Positions 37,308 to 46,218 of a stretch of 64,000 nucleotides of DNA are shown here, one piece after another. Under the pieces are notes generated by a model that saw only the letters and a list, made by a program, of their open reading frames with translations, did no database searches and was not told the DNA's origin. This DNA is from VRUE01 sp963837695 (GTDB lineage: Bacteria > Actinomycetota > Thermoleophilia > Solirubrobacterales > 70-9). Within the stretch, counting starts at the first letter, position 1. Each line of letters opens with the position of its first letter. Location: positions 806,001 to 870,000 of the forward strand of contig CAWINZ010000005.1 of NCBI GenBank assembly GCA_963837695.1. Direction: 5' to 3'. The position numbers and the translations under genes are program-made.

Positions 37308-38447
37308 ATGAAGGCTGTGCCGACGACCAAGGTCTTGATCGCCGGGGGCGGGGTCGCCGGCCTCGAGGCGGCGATCGCCTTACGGGACATGGCCGGCGAT
37401 CGGGTCGAGGTGGAGATGTGCTCGCCGCGCGAGGACTTCATCTACCGGCCCTTCGCGGTGGCTGAGCCCTACGGCGCATCGCATGCGATGCGCTATGACC
37501 TGCGGCAGCTGGCCGAGCGCTGCGGCGCCGGCTTCCGCCTCGGCGGCATCGGCTCCGTCGACGAGGAGGAGCAGCGGGCCAGCACGCATGACGGTGAGGA
37601 GATCGCCTACGACCACCTGATCGTCGCCTGCGGCTCGCGGCTGCTGGCCGGCGTCTCTGGCGCCGTGACCTTCTGGGGCGTCGCCGACGATCGTAAAGTC
37701 CAGGACGTGGTTCGCGACCTGCGCGAGCAGAAGCTGCGTCGTGTGGTGTTCACGATGGCGGCGGGTGGAAGCTGGGCGCTGCCGATGTACGAGTTGGCGC
37801 TGCTCGCCGATCGTGAGCTTTCCAAGGCCGGGGTCAACGACGCGAACCTGGTCATCGTCACGCCCGAGGACGCGCCGCTGCACCTCTTCGGCCGCGGCGC
37901 GAGCGAGCGGGTGGGCGAGCTGCTGGATCGGCGCGGCATCGAAGTCATCGCCGGCTCCACCCCGGTCAAGTACGACGGACGGCAGCTGTCGGTCTCACCC
38001 AGCGCCACGGTCGAGGCCGACGCCGTCCTCTCCCTTCCCCGCATGGAGGGTCGCCAGATCGGCGGCGTCCCTCACGACATCGACGGCTTCGTCGTCGTCG
38101 ACGACCACGGCCGGGTGCGAGGAATGCGGCACGTTTTCGCCGCCGGGGACGTGACGAGCTTCCCGGTCAAGCAGGGCGGTATCGCGACCCAGCAGGCGGA
38201 CGCGGTGGCGGAGGCGATCGCCGCCGACCTCGGCCGCGAGGTGGCGGCAGAGCCGTTTGACCCGGTCCTGCGCGGCGTTCTCTGGACCGGCGGGAAGCCG
38301 CTGTACCTGTCCGGCCACCTCGCCGGAGGTCATGGCGAAACGTCGAGCGCGTCCGCCGAGCCGAGCTGGGATGGCGCCGCCGACGGCAAGATCGTCGGGC
38401 GCTACCTGACCCCGTTCCTGGGCCAGAACGCACCCCGTCTTAATTAG
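37308..38447 (+). CDS. FAD/NAD(P)-dependent oxidoreductase (SQR/NDH-2-like)
   Basis: This 379-residue flavoprotein has the dinucleotide motif VLIAGGGVAGLEAAIALRD and the C-terminal FAD motif HVFAAGDVTSFPVKQGGIATQQA. It resembles sulfide:quinone oxidoreductase and type II NADH dehydrogenase folds. The conserved sulfide-oxidising cysteines are not evident (only about two Cys in the N-terminal half). GGAGGG precedes the ATG by 3 nt. The acceptor is unknown. Confidence 0.85.
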   Translation: MKAVPTTKVLIAGGGVAGLEAAIALRDMAGDRVEVEMCSPREDFIYRPFAVAEPYGASHAMRYDLRQLAERCGAGFRLGGIGSVDEEEQRASTHDGEEIAYDHLIVACGSRLLAGVSGAVTFWGVADDRKVQDVVRDLREQKLRRVVFTMAAGGSWALPMYELALLADRELSKAGVNDANLVIVTPEDAPLHLFGRGASERVGELLDRRGIEVIAGSTPVKYDGRQLSVSPSATVEADAVLSLPRMEGRQIGGVPHDIDGFVVVDDHGRVRGMRHVFAAGDVTSFPVKQGGIATQQADAVAEAIAADLGREVAAEPFDPVLRGVLWTGGKPLYLSGHLAGGHGETSSASAEPSWDGAADGKIVGRYLTPFLGQNAPRLN

Positions 38448-38560
38448 GGCACGGTCATGTGGGTCCACGTCAAGGCGGCCCCCGCTCCCTGGTCGCCACC
38501 GCGTGGGGCGAGCCAGGCTAGCTGCGCGCCCTGGCAGCGCGGCGCTTTCCGCGGATCTGC

Positions 38561-39061
38561 TCAGGCCTGGGGCAGCGCTGCCGCTAGGGCTTCGGCGAGC
38601 TCTCTGATCTCATCGGCGCCCAGTCCGCCCGGCCGGTTCAGCAGCTTCGCGAGCTGACGCGGGTAGAGCAGCGGATAGCCGTCGAGGCTGAGCTTTCGCA
38701 GCAGCGGCTTGTCCGTGTGACCGCCGACGAAGCAGAGACAGCCGTGGACGTCGAGTGTGGGTGCGCTCGTGCCGATCGCCGCCCGCACGGCCTCGACCTG
38801 CCGGTCGAGGCCCCGGATCAGCTTCGTCTGGTCGCGCCCTCGGATGACCAGCTTGGCCTCGCCGAAGAATGGCTTGCGAACTTCGACCTTGCCCTTGTAA
38901 CGCTTGGCGTCGATGACGTGGACGCCTGAGGGCGCAACCGCCAGGTGGTCGATGTTCGCGCGTGAACCGGGGAGCCGCCGGTCGTGCAGGACGATCGCGC
39001 CGGGGCAACGGCGGGCCAGCGACAGCGCCAGTTCCCGCTCACCGGCGGCGCCTTTCGCCCA
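38561..39061 (-). pseudogene. NERD-domain (nuclease-related) gene, 5' truncated
   Basis: The frame reads a complete NERD core: ERELALSLARRCPGAIVLHD, PGSRANIDHLAVAPSGVHVI, DAKRYKGKVEV, VIRGRDQTKLIRG and the C-terminal LCFVGG, LLRKLSLDGYPLL. There is no ATG, GTG or TTG in frame upstream of GTG 38788. The N-terminal helix region of normal NERD proteins is missing; the frame runs straight into the end of the neighbouring gene. It is probably a fragment left by a deletion. NERD domains are predicted nucleases. Confidence 0.65.
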
Positions 39062-39074
39062 GCGCCATCGAGGG

Positions 39075-40679
39075 CTAACGGACCAGCAGCAGCTTGCGGT
39101 GGCTGTGGGTGGCGCGCTGGCCGCTCGGGGCGACCCAGAGGTCGAGCCTGGCCTTCAGTCGCGGCTGGCGGTGCAGCAGTCTGCGGCCGGGCTTGGTCAG
39201 GTGGGCGACGACGAGGCACTTGTTGCCCGCGTGCTTGAGGAAGGCCCGGGCGAGGACCCGCTTGCCCTTCCTGACCACCGCGCGGACGCGGCCACAGGCG
39301 GCCGAGCAGGCGACGCGGGCGACCCGCAGCTTGCCGTGTCGCAGCTGCGCCTTCTCGAGCAGCGTGGCGTGGACGGAGACGCCGTGCGGGCGGTGGCGCG
39401 GCGGGCTCGAAACGGGCACGGCGCCCGAACCTGAACCCGATGAACCCGAACTGGATCCGGCGCCGCAGTTGGAGTTGCCGCCGCTCACCGGCTGGTCGTT
39501 GCCGGAGTCGGGAAGGATCGTCAGCTGCAGAGTTTTGACGTCGTTGCCGCCGCTTTTGACGATCGGGATCGTCACCTTGCCGGAGGCGCCGTCGCTGTAG
39601 GGATTGCCGTACATGTCGGCGTACTGGTTGATCACGGCCGCGTACTGCTCGCAGGTCGGGAACGGCGAGAGGCCGGGGCGGGCAGCGCCGAATGCAGGTT
39701 GGTTGAAGCCGGTTTCGCAGAAGGGCTGCGGTCCGGCCAGGTGCCGGGTGGCGGGGTTGCAGAAGTCGATCGCGTCGTTGCCGTAGTTGCCGTCCCAGTA
39801 GCCGGCCATGAAGCCGACGAGCACGTCGTGGCGGATCTGCCCTTCGAGGTTGTTGGGCGTGCCTTTCCCGGTGTAGACGTCTTCGATCAGCTCATCGCCC
39901 GGGATGGTGATTTCTCCCGGCGCGGTCTGGGGACCGTTGGTCGTCCCGGTCAGCGCGATCGAGCCATCGGCCGCGAAGGTGCCGGTGTATGCGGAGGTGC
40001 TGAATTCCCCCGAGTTGGGCCCGGAGAAGGTGCTGTGCAGGGCAATCGGCTTGCCGGCCATCGAGCGGACGTACTCGCCGAGGTCTGGGTAGGCATTGGA
40101 CTGCAGCGGGGAGAGGACGCGGAGGATGTTCCCTTCGCTGTCGTGGACGGTCGCTGCCGGCCCACCTGGGATTCCCTGCAGGGCGGTGAAGATCGGGTCG
40201 GCGTTGGCGGAGCCGAGTTCATCCAAGGGTTCGTCGGAGGTGCCGAAGGTGTTGAGCCGCATGCCGATCCCGAACTGTTCGACCGCGGTCAGGTTGGCGA
40301 CGTCGCCATCGCTCGGCTTCAGGGTCAGCTCGACCCAGTCGAAGCGGGTCTGCGAGCTGAAGTCGATCGGTTCGGACACCCCTTCGGCCCCGTAGGCGAC
40401 GAATATCCGACCCGAGATCAGTTTTTCGATCGTCAGTTCGTGCCCGGAGATCGATTCGAGCCGCGTCGGTTCGTTGTTGACGATTCCCGGCACTTCGAAG
40501 TCGCTCGGTTCCTTGGTGTAGACGGTGATCCAGACTTCGTGTTCGGAGACGCCGCTGTTGTTTTCGATCTTGAAGTTCAGCGCCTGGGCCGCAGCTGGGA
40601 AGGCAAACGCGGCGAGAACGGCAACCAGCGCGAGCGGTAGGCGGTGAACACGGCGCGGACGCATCTTTCGTGAAGTCAT
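39075..40679 (-). CDS. Secreted GH64-like beta-1,3-glucanase family protein
   Basis: The protein has about 534 residues with a Sec signal peptide (LALVAVLAAFAFPAAAQA). The catalytic-type region resembles GH64/thaumatin-like glucanases: NFKIENNSGVSEHEVWITVY at the N-terminus, FDWVELTLKPSDGDVANLTA and VEQFGIGM. A Ser/Gly linker follows, then a basic C-terminal domain (residues about 440-530). Catalytic residues cannot be confirmed by eye. The start is ATG 40679 or 40664. Confidence 0.7.
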   Translation of the reverse strand: MTSRKMRPRRVHRLPLALVAVLAAFAFPAAAQALNFKIENNSGVSEHEVWITVYTKEPSDFEVPGIVNNEPTRLESISGHELTIEKLISGRIFVAYGAEGVSEPIDFSSQTRFDWVELTLKPSDGDVANLTAVEQFGIGMRLNTFGTSDEPLDELGSANADPIFTALQGIPGGPAATVHDSEGNILRVLSPLQSNAYPDLGEYVRSMAGKPIALHSTFSGPNSGEFSTSAYTGTFAADGSIALTGTTNGPQTAPGEITIPGDELIEDVYTGKGTPNNLEGQIRHDVLVGFMAGYWDGNYGNDAIDFCNPATRHLAGPQPFCETGFNQPAFGAARPGLSPFPTCEQYAAVINQYADMYGNPYSDGASGKVTIPIVKSGGNDVKTLQLTILPDSGNDQPVSGGNSNCGAGSSSGSSGSGSGAVPVSSPPRHRPHGVSVHATLLEKAQLRHGKLRVARVACSAACGRVRAVVRKGKRVLARAFLKHAGNKCLVVAHLTKPGRRLLHRQPRLKARLDLWVAPSGQRATHSHRKLLLVR

Positions 40680-40770
40680 TGCCCGGCTGATCGACAGCGG
40701 ACGCACACTCCTTTAGGGGACCTACCGGGATCCAGGCCAGGAGGCCAGCCCCGTTTGTTCGGCCTCCGTC

Positions 40771-42831
40771 CTAAGGCGCTTCCGGCTCGCCGATCTGCGG
40801 CGTCTTGATCGGGGCGGCCATCCCCAGGTAGGCGACGATCTGGTAGCCGCCGGGGTTGGTCTGGATTGGGACGTTCTTCCAGTTGTTGGCGAGCCAGACG
40901 TTGCCGGACGGATCGATCGCGACGCCGGTGTTGCGGACCAGGCCGTCGAAGCCGTAGCCGGTCTTTTCCGGTGAGATCGGGGCGCCCGTCTGCCTCTTGC
41001 CGGGCGGGCAGTTCCGCGGGCTGGTTCCGCAGAGCTCGGTCAGGCGACGGCCGCTGAAGTTGGCGACCCAGACCTTGTCTTCGCCGTCGACCGCGATTCC
41101 CCAGGCGTTTTTGACGCCGCCGCCTTCGTAGGGGCTCTGCTGGGAGATCTGGCCGTTGCTCTTGATCAGCGTGACGCTGCCGCCTGCCGTCGGGCCGCTC
41201 TGGGGGTGGAACTGGCCGACGCACGGCGCCACCACCCAGGTCGAGTTGGCGACCCAGACGTTGCCGCTGCTGTCGGTGGCGAGGCCCATCGGCCGGTGCA
41301 GGCCGCCGCCCTGGAAACGGCCGAGGACTTCGCCGTTCGGCCCCATCTTGACCACGGTGGCGCTGCCGTTGCCGCCGACGTAGACGTCTCCATCGTTGTC
41401 GGTGGCGGCGCCGAAGGGTCGGCTGAAGTCGAAGCCGAGCGCTGGGGCAAAGTGCGTTTCGGGGTAGTTGACCGCGAGGCCCGGTTTGCCGTCGGGGATT
41501 TTGGTGACGCTGTTGTTTCCGCAGTTGGCGACCCAGATGTTGTTGTTGACGTCGGCGACGGTCGCCTGCGGCCAGAAGATGTCCCCGACTTCCCAGCCGC
41601 CCTTGTAGGTCTGGACGATTTCACCCGCTTCGTTGCGCCTGAGGCCGGTCTGTTCGAGTTCCGGCGAGAGCGCCCTGCCGTTGGGCAGATACTCGGAGAC
41701 GCTGTTGTGCGGCGCCGCCTGCCTGCAGCCCTTGCCTTCGAAGCCGAAGTTGCCGACCCAGACGTGTTCGTTGCGGTCGATCGTGATCCCGAAGCCGACG
41801 CCACTGGTGCCGCCGCTTTCGTACGGCGAGCCCGGGTGGTACCGCCCGGTCGGAGTGAAGCGGAACAGGGAGCGGCCGAAACAGGTCGGCTTCGTCGATT
41901 CGCGGCTGTATTCGTAGTTGTTGCCGACCCAAAGGCCACCTTCGGCGTCGATCGCGAAGTTGCCGGGGCCGTCGAGCCCGCGCGCGGGGCCCCCTTCGAA
42001 GCGCAGCGCCAGGGTCCAGGCGTCGGGTTCCCGGCGCGGCGGCAGGGCGGGCTCGAAGCGCCTGCGGCCGCGCAGCGAGAGGTTGAACAGCGCTTCGGTG
42101 TTGTGCCAGGGGTAGTGGGCGAGGTTGACGGTCGCGGCGAGCGTGTCCGCGGCCGGACCGGATCCCGGAGCGCCGGCGAGCCTGAGGAAGTTGGCGCAGC
42201 GCCGACCCTGGGCGCGGCAGTCGCCGAGCAGGTTGGCGAGCGAGCCGAAGGTGCGCAGGGTCGAGGTCGAGTTGCCGTTCGGGAAGGTCCGCAGCACCTT
42301 GCTCAGCCTGCCGCTGCGGGTGCGGACCAGGTTGCCGGCCATCGCCGCGGCGTTGCTCAGGCCGGGGTCCTTGCCGGCAACCTCGCCGCCGTCGATGAAC
42401 TGGGCCAGCGCGTAGCCGGTCGCCACCGTGGTGCGCTCGTTGAGCGTCGCCTTGCGCGGCACCTGGCCGGCGCCCAGCGCCGCGGCGAGCCGGTAGGTAT
42501 TCCCGGGGACCGGGAAGCCGGCTTCGGCGCCGCCGCCGGGCCGCGTGGCGAGCAGGTACTTGACCGTGTCGCTGCTGCTGCGGCGGTAGTGCAGGACGAA
42601 GGTGCCACCACGGGCGCTGCGGGTGCTGCCGAGCGTCGCCGGCCCCTTGGCGCCGGGCTTGGCTGCAAGCAGGACGACGTTCATCCCGCGTAGCGGGACG
42701 GTGCCGCGCACCACGTTCCTCTTACCGGCGGCGAGGGCCGCGCCCGGGAGGAGAACGGCGGTCAGGACGAGGGCGGCCGTCAGTGGGGCAACGGCGTGGA
42801 CACGGCGTGAAAGCAAGCTCTTCTCCTCCAT
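40771..42831 (-). CDS. Secreted NHL/Vgb-like beta-propeller protein
   Basis: The protein has about 686 residues with signal peptide (PLTAALVLTAVLLPGAALA). The C-terminal half has about seven blades of the form AxDxxGxVWVxN: FAIDAEGGLWVGNN, TIDRNEHVWVGN, DVNNNIWVANCG, TDNDGDVYVGG, TDSSGNVWVAN, VDGEDKVWVAN and IDPSGNVWLAN. The N-terminal half has no assigned domain. It is divergent from a TetR gene with an operator-like dyad between them, so TetR control is likely. Confidence 0.82.
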   Translation of the reverse strand: MEEKSLLSRRVHAVAPLTAALVLTAVLLPGAALAAGKRNVVRGTVPLRGMNVVLLAAKPGAKGPATLGSTRSARGGTFVLHYRRSSSDTVKYLLATRPGGGAEAGFPVPGNTYRLAAALGAGQVPRKATLNERTTVATGYALAQFIDGGEVAGKDPGLSNAAAMAGNLVRTRSGRLSKVLRTFPNGNSTSTLRTFGSLANLLGDCRAQGRRCANFLRLAGAPGSGPAADTLAATVNLAHYPWHNTEALFNLSLRGRRRFEPALPPRREPDAWTLALRFEGGPARGLDGPGNFAIDAEGGLWVGNNYEYSRESTKPTCFGRSLFRFTPTGRYHPGSPYESGGTSGVGFGITIDRNEHVWVGNFGFEGKGCRQAAPHNSVSEYLPNGRALSPELEQTGLRRNEAGEIVQTYKGGWEVGDIFWPQATVADVNNNIWVANCGNNSVTKIPDGKPGLAVNYPETHFAPALGFDFSRPFGAATDNDGDVYVGGNGSATVVKMGPNGEVLGRFQGGGLHRPMGLATDSSGNVWVANSTWVVAPCVGQFHPQSGPTAGGSVTLIKSNGQISQQSPYEGGGVKNAWGIAVDGEDKVWVANFSGRRLTELCGTSPRNCPPGKRQTGAPISPEKTGYGFDGLVRNTGVAIDPSGNVWLANNWKNVPIQTNPGGYQIVAYLGMAAPIKTPQIGEPEAP

Positions 42832-42850
42832 CGAGTTCAAAACCCTGGCG

Positions 42851-42870
42851 TTATTGACGTGCGCCAATAA
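42851..42870. promoter_or_regulatory. TetR operator candidate
   Basis: TTATTG-ACGTGCGC-CAATAA is a perfect 6-bp dyad in the 79-nt gap between the divergent beta-propeller and tetR genes. It is AT-rich against a GC-rich background. Confidence 0.55.
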
Positions 42871-42910
42871 GCTAACAGGATCCGCGCCGGTGGATGGTCG
42901 GAAATCTGAC

Positions 42911-43531
42911 ATGCGACGACGCCTGGAACCCGAGAAGCGCAGGAAGGAGATTCTCCGCGCCGCCGCGCGCGCTTTCTCCCAGCACCCCTACGGGGAGGTC
43001 CACATCGATGGGATCGCGCGCGAGGCGGGCGCCAGCCGCGCCCTCGTCAATCACTACTTCGGCGACAAGCGTGGCCTCTTCCTCGCCGTCGCCCGTTCGG
43101 TCGTCGACCGCATGCCCGCCACCGTGCGCACCGACCTGTCCGAGCTCAGCGTCGAGGAGATGGTCGACGCCAACACCGCCGCCTGGCTCGACGCAGTCGA
43201 AGCCGGCAGGGCTACCTTCCTCGCCTTCGCCGGCAGCGGTCCGATCGGGAGAGACCCCCAACTCGAAGCGCTTCAGGACGAGCTGCGCGACGGGATCGCC
43301 ACCCGCATGCTCAGCAACCACCTGGGCGCCACCGAGATCCCGCCCGCGGCCCTGTTCACGATGCGCGCCACGCTCGGCATGATCGAGCGGGCGATCGTCG
43401 ACTGGATCTCCGGCCGCGGCGGCAACCGTGCCCAGACTCACGCCCTGATCGCGAGCAGCATCCTCGCCACGATCCGCGACGTGCTCCCGGCGGTGATGCG
43501 GGCGGACAGTGAGGGTCGGCCCGATGCGTGA
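42911..43531 (+). CDS. TetR family transcriptional regulator
   Basis: This 206-residue protein has a TetR HTH (AAARAFSQHPYGEVHIDGIAREAGASRALVNHYFGDKRGLF) followed by a helical effector domain (LSELSVEEMVDANTAAWLDA). The ATG at 42911 is the first start after the divergent promoter region. It probably represses itself and the propeller gene; the ligand is unknown. Confidence 0.9.
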   Translation: MRRRLEPEKRRKEILRAAARAFSQHPYGEVHIDGIAREAGASRALVNHYFGDKRGLFLAVARSVVDRMPATVRTDLSELSVEEMVDANTAAWLDAVEAGRATFLAFAGSGPIGRDPQLEALQDELRDGIATRMLSNHLGATEIPPAALFTMRATLGMIERAIVDWISGRGGNRAQTHALIASSILATIRDVLPAVMRADSEGRPDA

Positions 43532-43595
43532 CCTGTGTCGGTGCCGCCCGCGAGCGGACTATCCGGGCGACCTGGGAGCGATGCCCGAAGTTCGC

Positions 43596-44029
43596 CTAGT
43601 GGCGACCGCAGATCGCGGCGGCGGCTCGCCGTTGAGGAAGCATCCATATTGGAGTTGCGTTCCTGATCGGAGGGGAGCGCTCTTGCCGGTGAGTGCCATC
43701 CCGGCGCGCTCGTAGAGCTTGCGAGCGGGCGGGACCGAAGACCTCAGCTCCGTACGACTCGATGTGCTCGGGCAGGCAAAAGAGATCGGTCCTCGCGAGA
43801 ACTACCGTCCTCAAATCACCCGCCCACTCGTAGAGCCGGTGAATAGATACCGGTGGAAGGCCCGAAGATGGGCGAGGTCGCACTCGCCGGCGATCGAGCC
43901 GGAGGCCAGTTGTAGGCCGCGCAGAAACGTCAGGCGTGCCTCGAATCCTTCGAGCTCGTCGCCATCATGGATTCCCGGGATGTTCCGGAGGACGTCAGTG
44001 CCGGGATAGACGTACGGGTCGTCGCTCAC
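43596..44029 (-). pseudogene. fic: Fic gene remnant (copy A)
   Basis: The N-terminal half matches the intact Fic protein at 52793-53371 almost word for word (MSDDPYVYPGTDVLRN, LTFLRGLQLAS). A one-base deletion after HRYLFTG shifts the frame; the continuation (LYEWAGDLRTVVLARTD, PEHIESYGAEVFG) lies in the next frame. The catalytic HPFxDGNGR region is absent, so the toxin is dead. Its antitoxin gene upstream remains intact. Confidence 0.8.
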
Positions 44030-44253
44030 ACGTGTCGCGACGCGCCATTGGTCGCGGTAGCCGCGATCAAGCCCTCGAGCGGCTCCCCTGCAAGCAGCCG
44101 CCGCTCTCCCTCGCGCAGATCGGCGTCCGTCGCATCCCCCCGGACCCAGAGGTCAGCAAGCTCACAAACCGGTCCGGTCGCTTCGAGGCCCTCCAAGCGC
44201 AGCGATCCAACGACGCTGGCGGCGATCCGAGCCCGATCAATCACAACGCCCAT
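44026..44253 (-). CDS. VbhA-like Fic antitoxin (copy A, orphaned)
   Basis: The protein has 75 residues. The segment AASVVGSLRLEGLEATG contains SLRLEG, which fits the inhibitory [S/T]xxxE[G/N] motif by which VbhA-type antitoxins block the Fic ATP site. The C-terminal half (DADLREGERRLLAGEPLEG) is the antitoxin/SocA-like helix pair. It overlaps the dead fic gene by ATGA. Very similar copies occur at 53368 and 55964. Confidence 0.78.
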   Translation of the reverse strand: MGVVIDRARIAASVVGSLRLEGLEATGPVCELADLWVRGDATDADLREGERRLLAGEPLEGLIAATATNGASRHV

Positions 44254-44384
44254 TCTACCGCGCACGCTCGCGTTCTTTTCGCTCCGCCGGGGAACAGCCA
44301 CGATGCGACGGGCTGAGATGTAGCGGAGTCGACGCGCGTCAGGCCTAAGGTTTCGTCTCGGTGGGACGGCCACACGCGCCGCGC

Positions 44385-45584
44385 TCACCGCCGCGCTCGC
44401 GCCGCTTGGCGGACGAGGTGGTCGCGCTCGGCGACGGTCGTGGCGCGGCCGGCGGCCTCGGCGTAGGCCTCCGCGGCGGCGGGGAGGTCGCCGTCCAGCT
44501 CGTGCAGGTGACCGCGGACGGCGTGCCAGCGATGGCGCTCGCCGAGCACCTCGCGCAGGCGGTCGCTCTCACGCAGGCCGGCGGCGGCGCCGTGGACGTG
44601 GCCGACCGCGACGGCGCGGCCTAGGACGGCTGCGGGGTCGTCGTGGACCGGGTCGTCGGTGAGCGCGACGAGGTCGTCGTACCAGGAGAGGATTTGCGGC
44701 CAGTCGGTCTCCTCGGTGCTCGCCGCGTCGTCATGCAGGGCGGCGATCGCGGCCTCGAGTTGGTAGCGGCCCGGCGGCCGCCCCTCTGTCTGTAGCGCCA
44801 GCGCCGACTGTAGGACGCGCACGCCCTCGGCGATCTCGCGTCTGTCCCAGAGGCCGCGGTCCTGCCGGTCGAGCGTGACGAGGCGGCCCTCGGCGTCTGT
44901 CCGCGCGGGCAGGCGCGCGTGGTTGAGCAGCATCAGCGCGAGCAGGCCGCGCGCCTCCGGCTCCGCGGTCGCGAGCGTGAGCTGGCGGGCGAGGCGGATC
45001 GCCTCCTGGGCCAGGTCGACCCGGCCCGCGTGACCGGTCGTGTAGACGAGGTAGAGCACCCGCAGCACGACGGCGAGGTCGCCGGGCCGGTCCAGCCGGC
45101 GCCCCCGCACCGTCCGCTTGGCGCGGCTGATCCGCTGCGCCATCGTCGCCTCCGGGACGTAGAAGGCGTCGGCGATCTCACGCGTGGTCAGGCCGCCGAC
45201 CGCACGCAGCGTCAACGCCACCTGCGAGGCCGGCGCGAGCGCCGGGTGGCAGCAGCGGAAGAGCAGGAAAAGCGTGTCGTCGTCGACCTCCGCCGACGCG
45301 GCCTCGGGCCGCGGCTCGGCCTCCGCCTGCTCTTCGCGGCGTTGACGGGCGACCTCGCTGCGGCGGGCGTCGACCAGCCGGCGGGTCGCCACGGTGCTCA
45401 GCCACGCGCGCGGGTCGCGCGGCGGCTGCTCGGGCCAGGTTCGCAGCGCCTCCAGCAGCGCCTCTTGCAGCGCGTCCTCGGCGGCGTCGAACTGCTCCCC
45501 GCGCCGCACCAGCCCGGCGAGCACCTGCGGGACGAGGGCGCGCAGCGCGCCCTCGTCCCACGCCGACAGCGGCTCGTCGGCCAT
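44385..45584 (-). CDS. ECF42-type RNA polymerase sigma factor with TPR-like extension
   Basis: The protein has about 399 residues. Sigma region 2 (QFDAAEDALQEALLEALRTWP) and region 4 (LTTREIADAFYVPEATMAQRI) are followed by a ~200-residue helical extension with GHAGRVDLAQEAIRLARQLT and AALHDDAASTEETDW. This is the ECF42/DUF6596 architecture, in which the C-terminal extension is needed for activity instead of an anti-sigma. Its usual partner, a DGPF protein, lies directly upstream. Confidence 0.9.
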   Translation of the reverse strand: MADEPLSAWDEGALRALVPQVLAGLVRRGEQFDAAEDALQEALLEALRTWPEQPPRDPRAWLSTVATRRLVDARRSEVARQRREEQAEAEPRPEAASAEVDDDTLFLLFRCCHPALAPASQVALTLRAVGGLTTREIADAFYVPEATMAQRISRAKRTVRGRRLDRPGDLAVVLRVLYLVYTTGHAGRVDLAQEAIRLARQLTLATAEPEARGLLALMLLNHARLPARTDAEGRLVTLDRQDRGLWDRREIAEGVRVLQSALALQTEGRPPGRYQLEAAIAALHDDAASTEETDWPQILSWYDDLVALTDDPVHDDPAAVLGRAVAVGHVHGAAAGLRESDRLREVLGERHRWHAVRGHLHELDGDLPAAAEAYAEAAGRATTVAERDHLVRQAARARR

Positions 45585-45592
45585 GACGCTGG

Positions 45593-46006
45593 TCAGTCCT
45601 CCGACGGCGATTTTCCGGACATGACCTCGCGCACGTCGATCCACTCATACAGCGGCCCCCCGCCCGGGCCGGGCTCGGAAGAGATGTACGCCGCGAGCTC
45701 GATCGCGCGCTCGCGTGACTCGACGTCGACCATGTACCAGCCCGCGACGAGGTCGCTGGTCTCGGGCAGCGGGCCGTCGGTGGTGACCGGCGCGGCGTCC
45801 GGCCCGCCGTAGCGGACCCAGGTCTGCGCCTGCGTCAGCGCCTGCCCGTCGACGTACTCGCCGTTCTCCCGCAGCAGCTCGCCGACCTGCCGCAGGAAGG
45901 CCATGTGCGCCTCCACGTCCTCGGGCGCCCACTGGTCCAGCGGCGGGAAGGGATGGTGCGGCTCCGGGCCGCCTTTGTAGTGCTTGAGCAGCAGATACTT
46001 CGGCAT
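45593..46006 (-). CDS. DGPF/YCII family protein
   Basis: The protein has 137 residues. MPKYLLLKHY at the start, the VTTDGPLPETSDLVAGWYMVD segment (DGP motif) and EWIDVREVM near the C-terminus identify the YCII-related DGPF family. These genes are conserved neighbours of ECF42 sigma factors. The sigma gene starts 8 nt after its stop. The 212 bp upstream, up to the AbiEii gene, holds nothing I can assign. Confidence 0.88.
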   Translation of the reverse strand: MPKYLLLKHYKGGPEPHHPFPPLDQWAPEDVEAHMAFLRQVGELLRENGEYVDGQALTQAQTWVRYGGPDAAPVTTDGPLPETSDLVAGWYMVDVESRERAIELAAYISSEPGPGGGPLYEWIDVREVMSGKSPSED

Positions 46007-46218
46007 GGTCGTCTCCTAACGTCGGGGCCCGCGCCTCTCGCGGCCTTCACCTGGTGAGCGGAGCCGTTCACGGCTTCTCGACATCGAATCTGGAGCTTGC
46101 CAATCTGGCACCCGTTGGAACGCGCCTGCCTCCCAAGGAAGCTTTGGTTGCAACCCCGCGACCCCAAGGAAAACGCCTGAACCTTTGGTAGCGCAATCCA
46201 TCCCAAGCTCCGCAAGCT

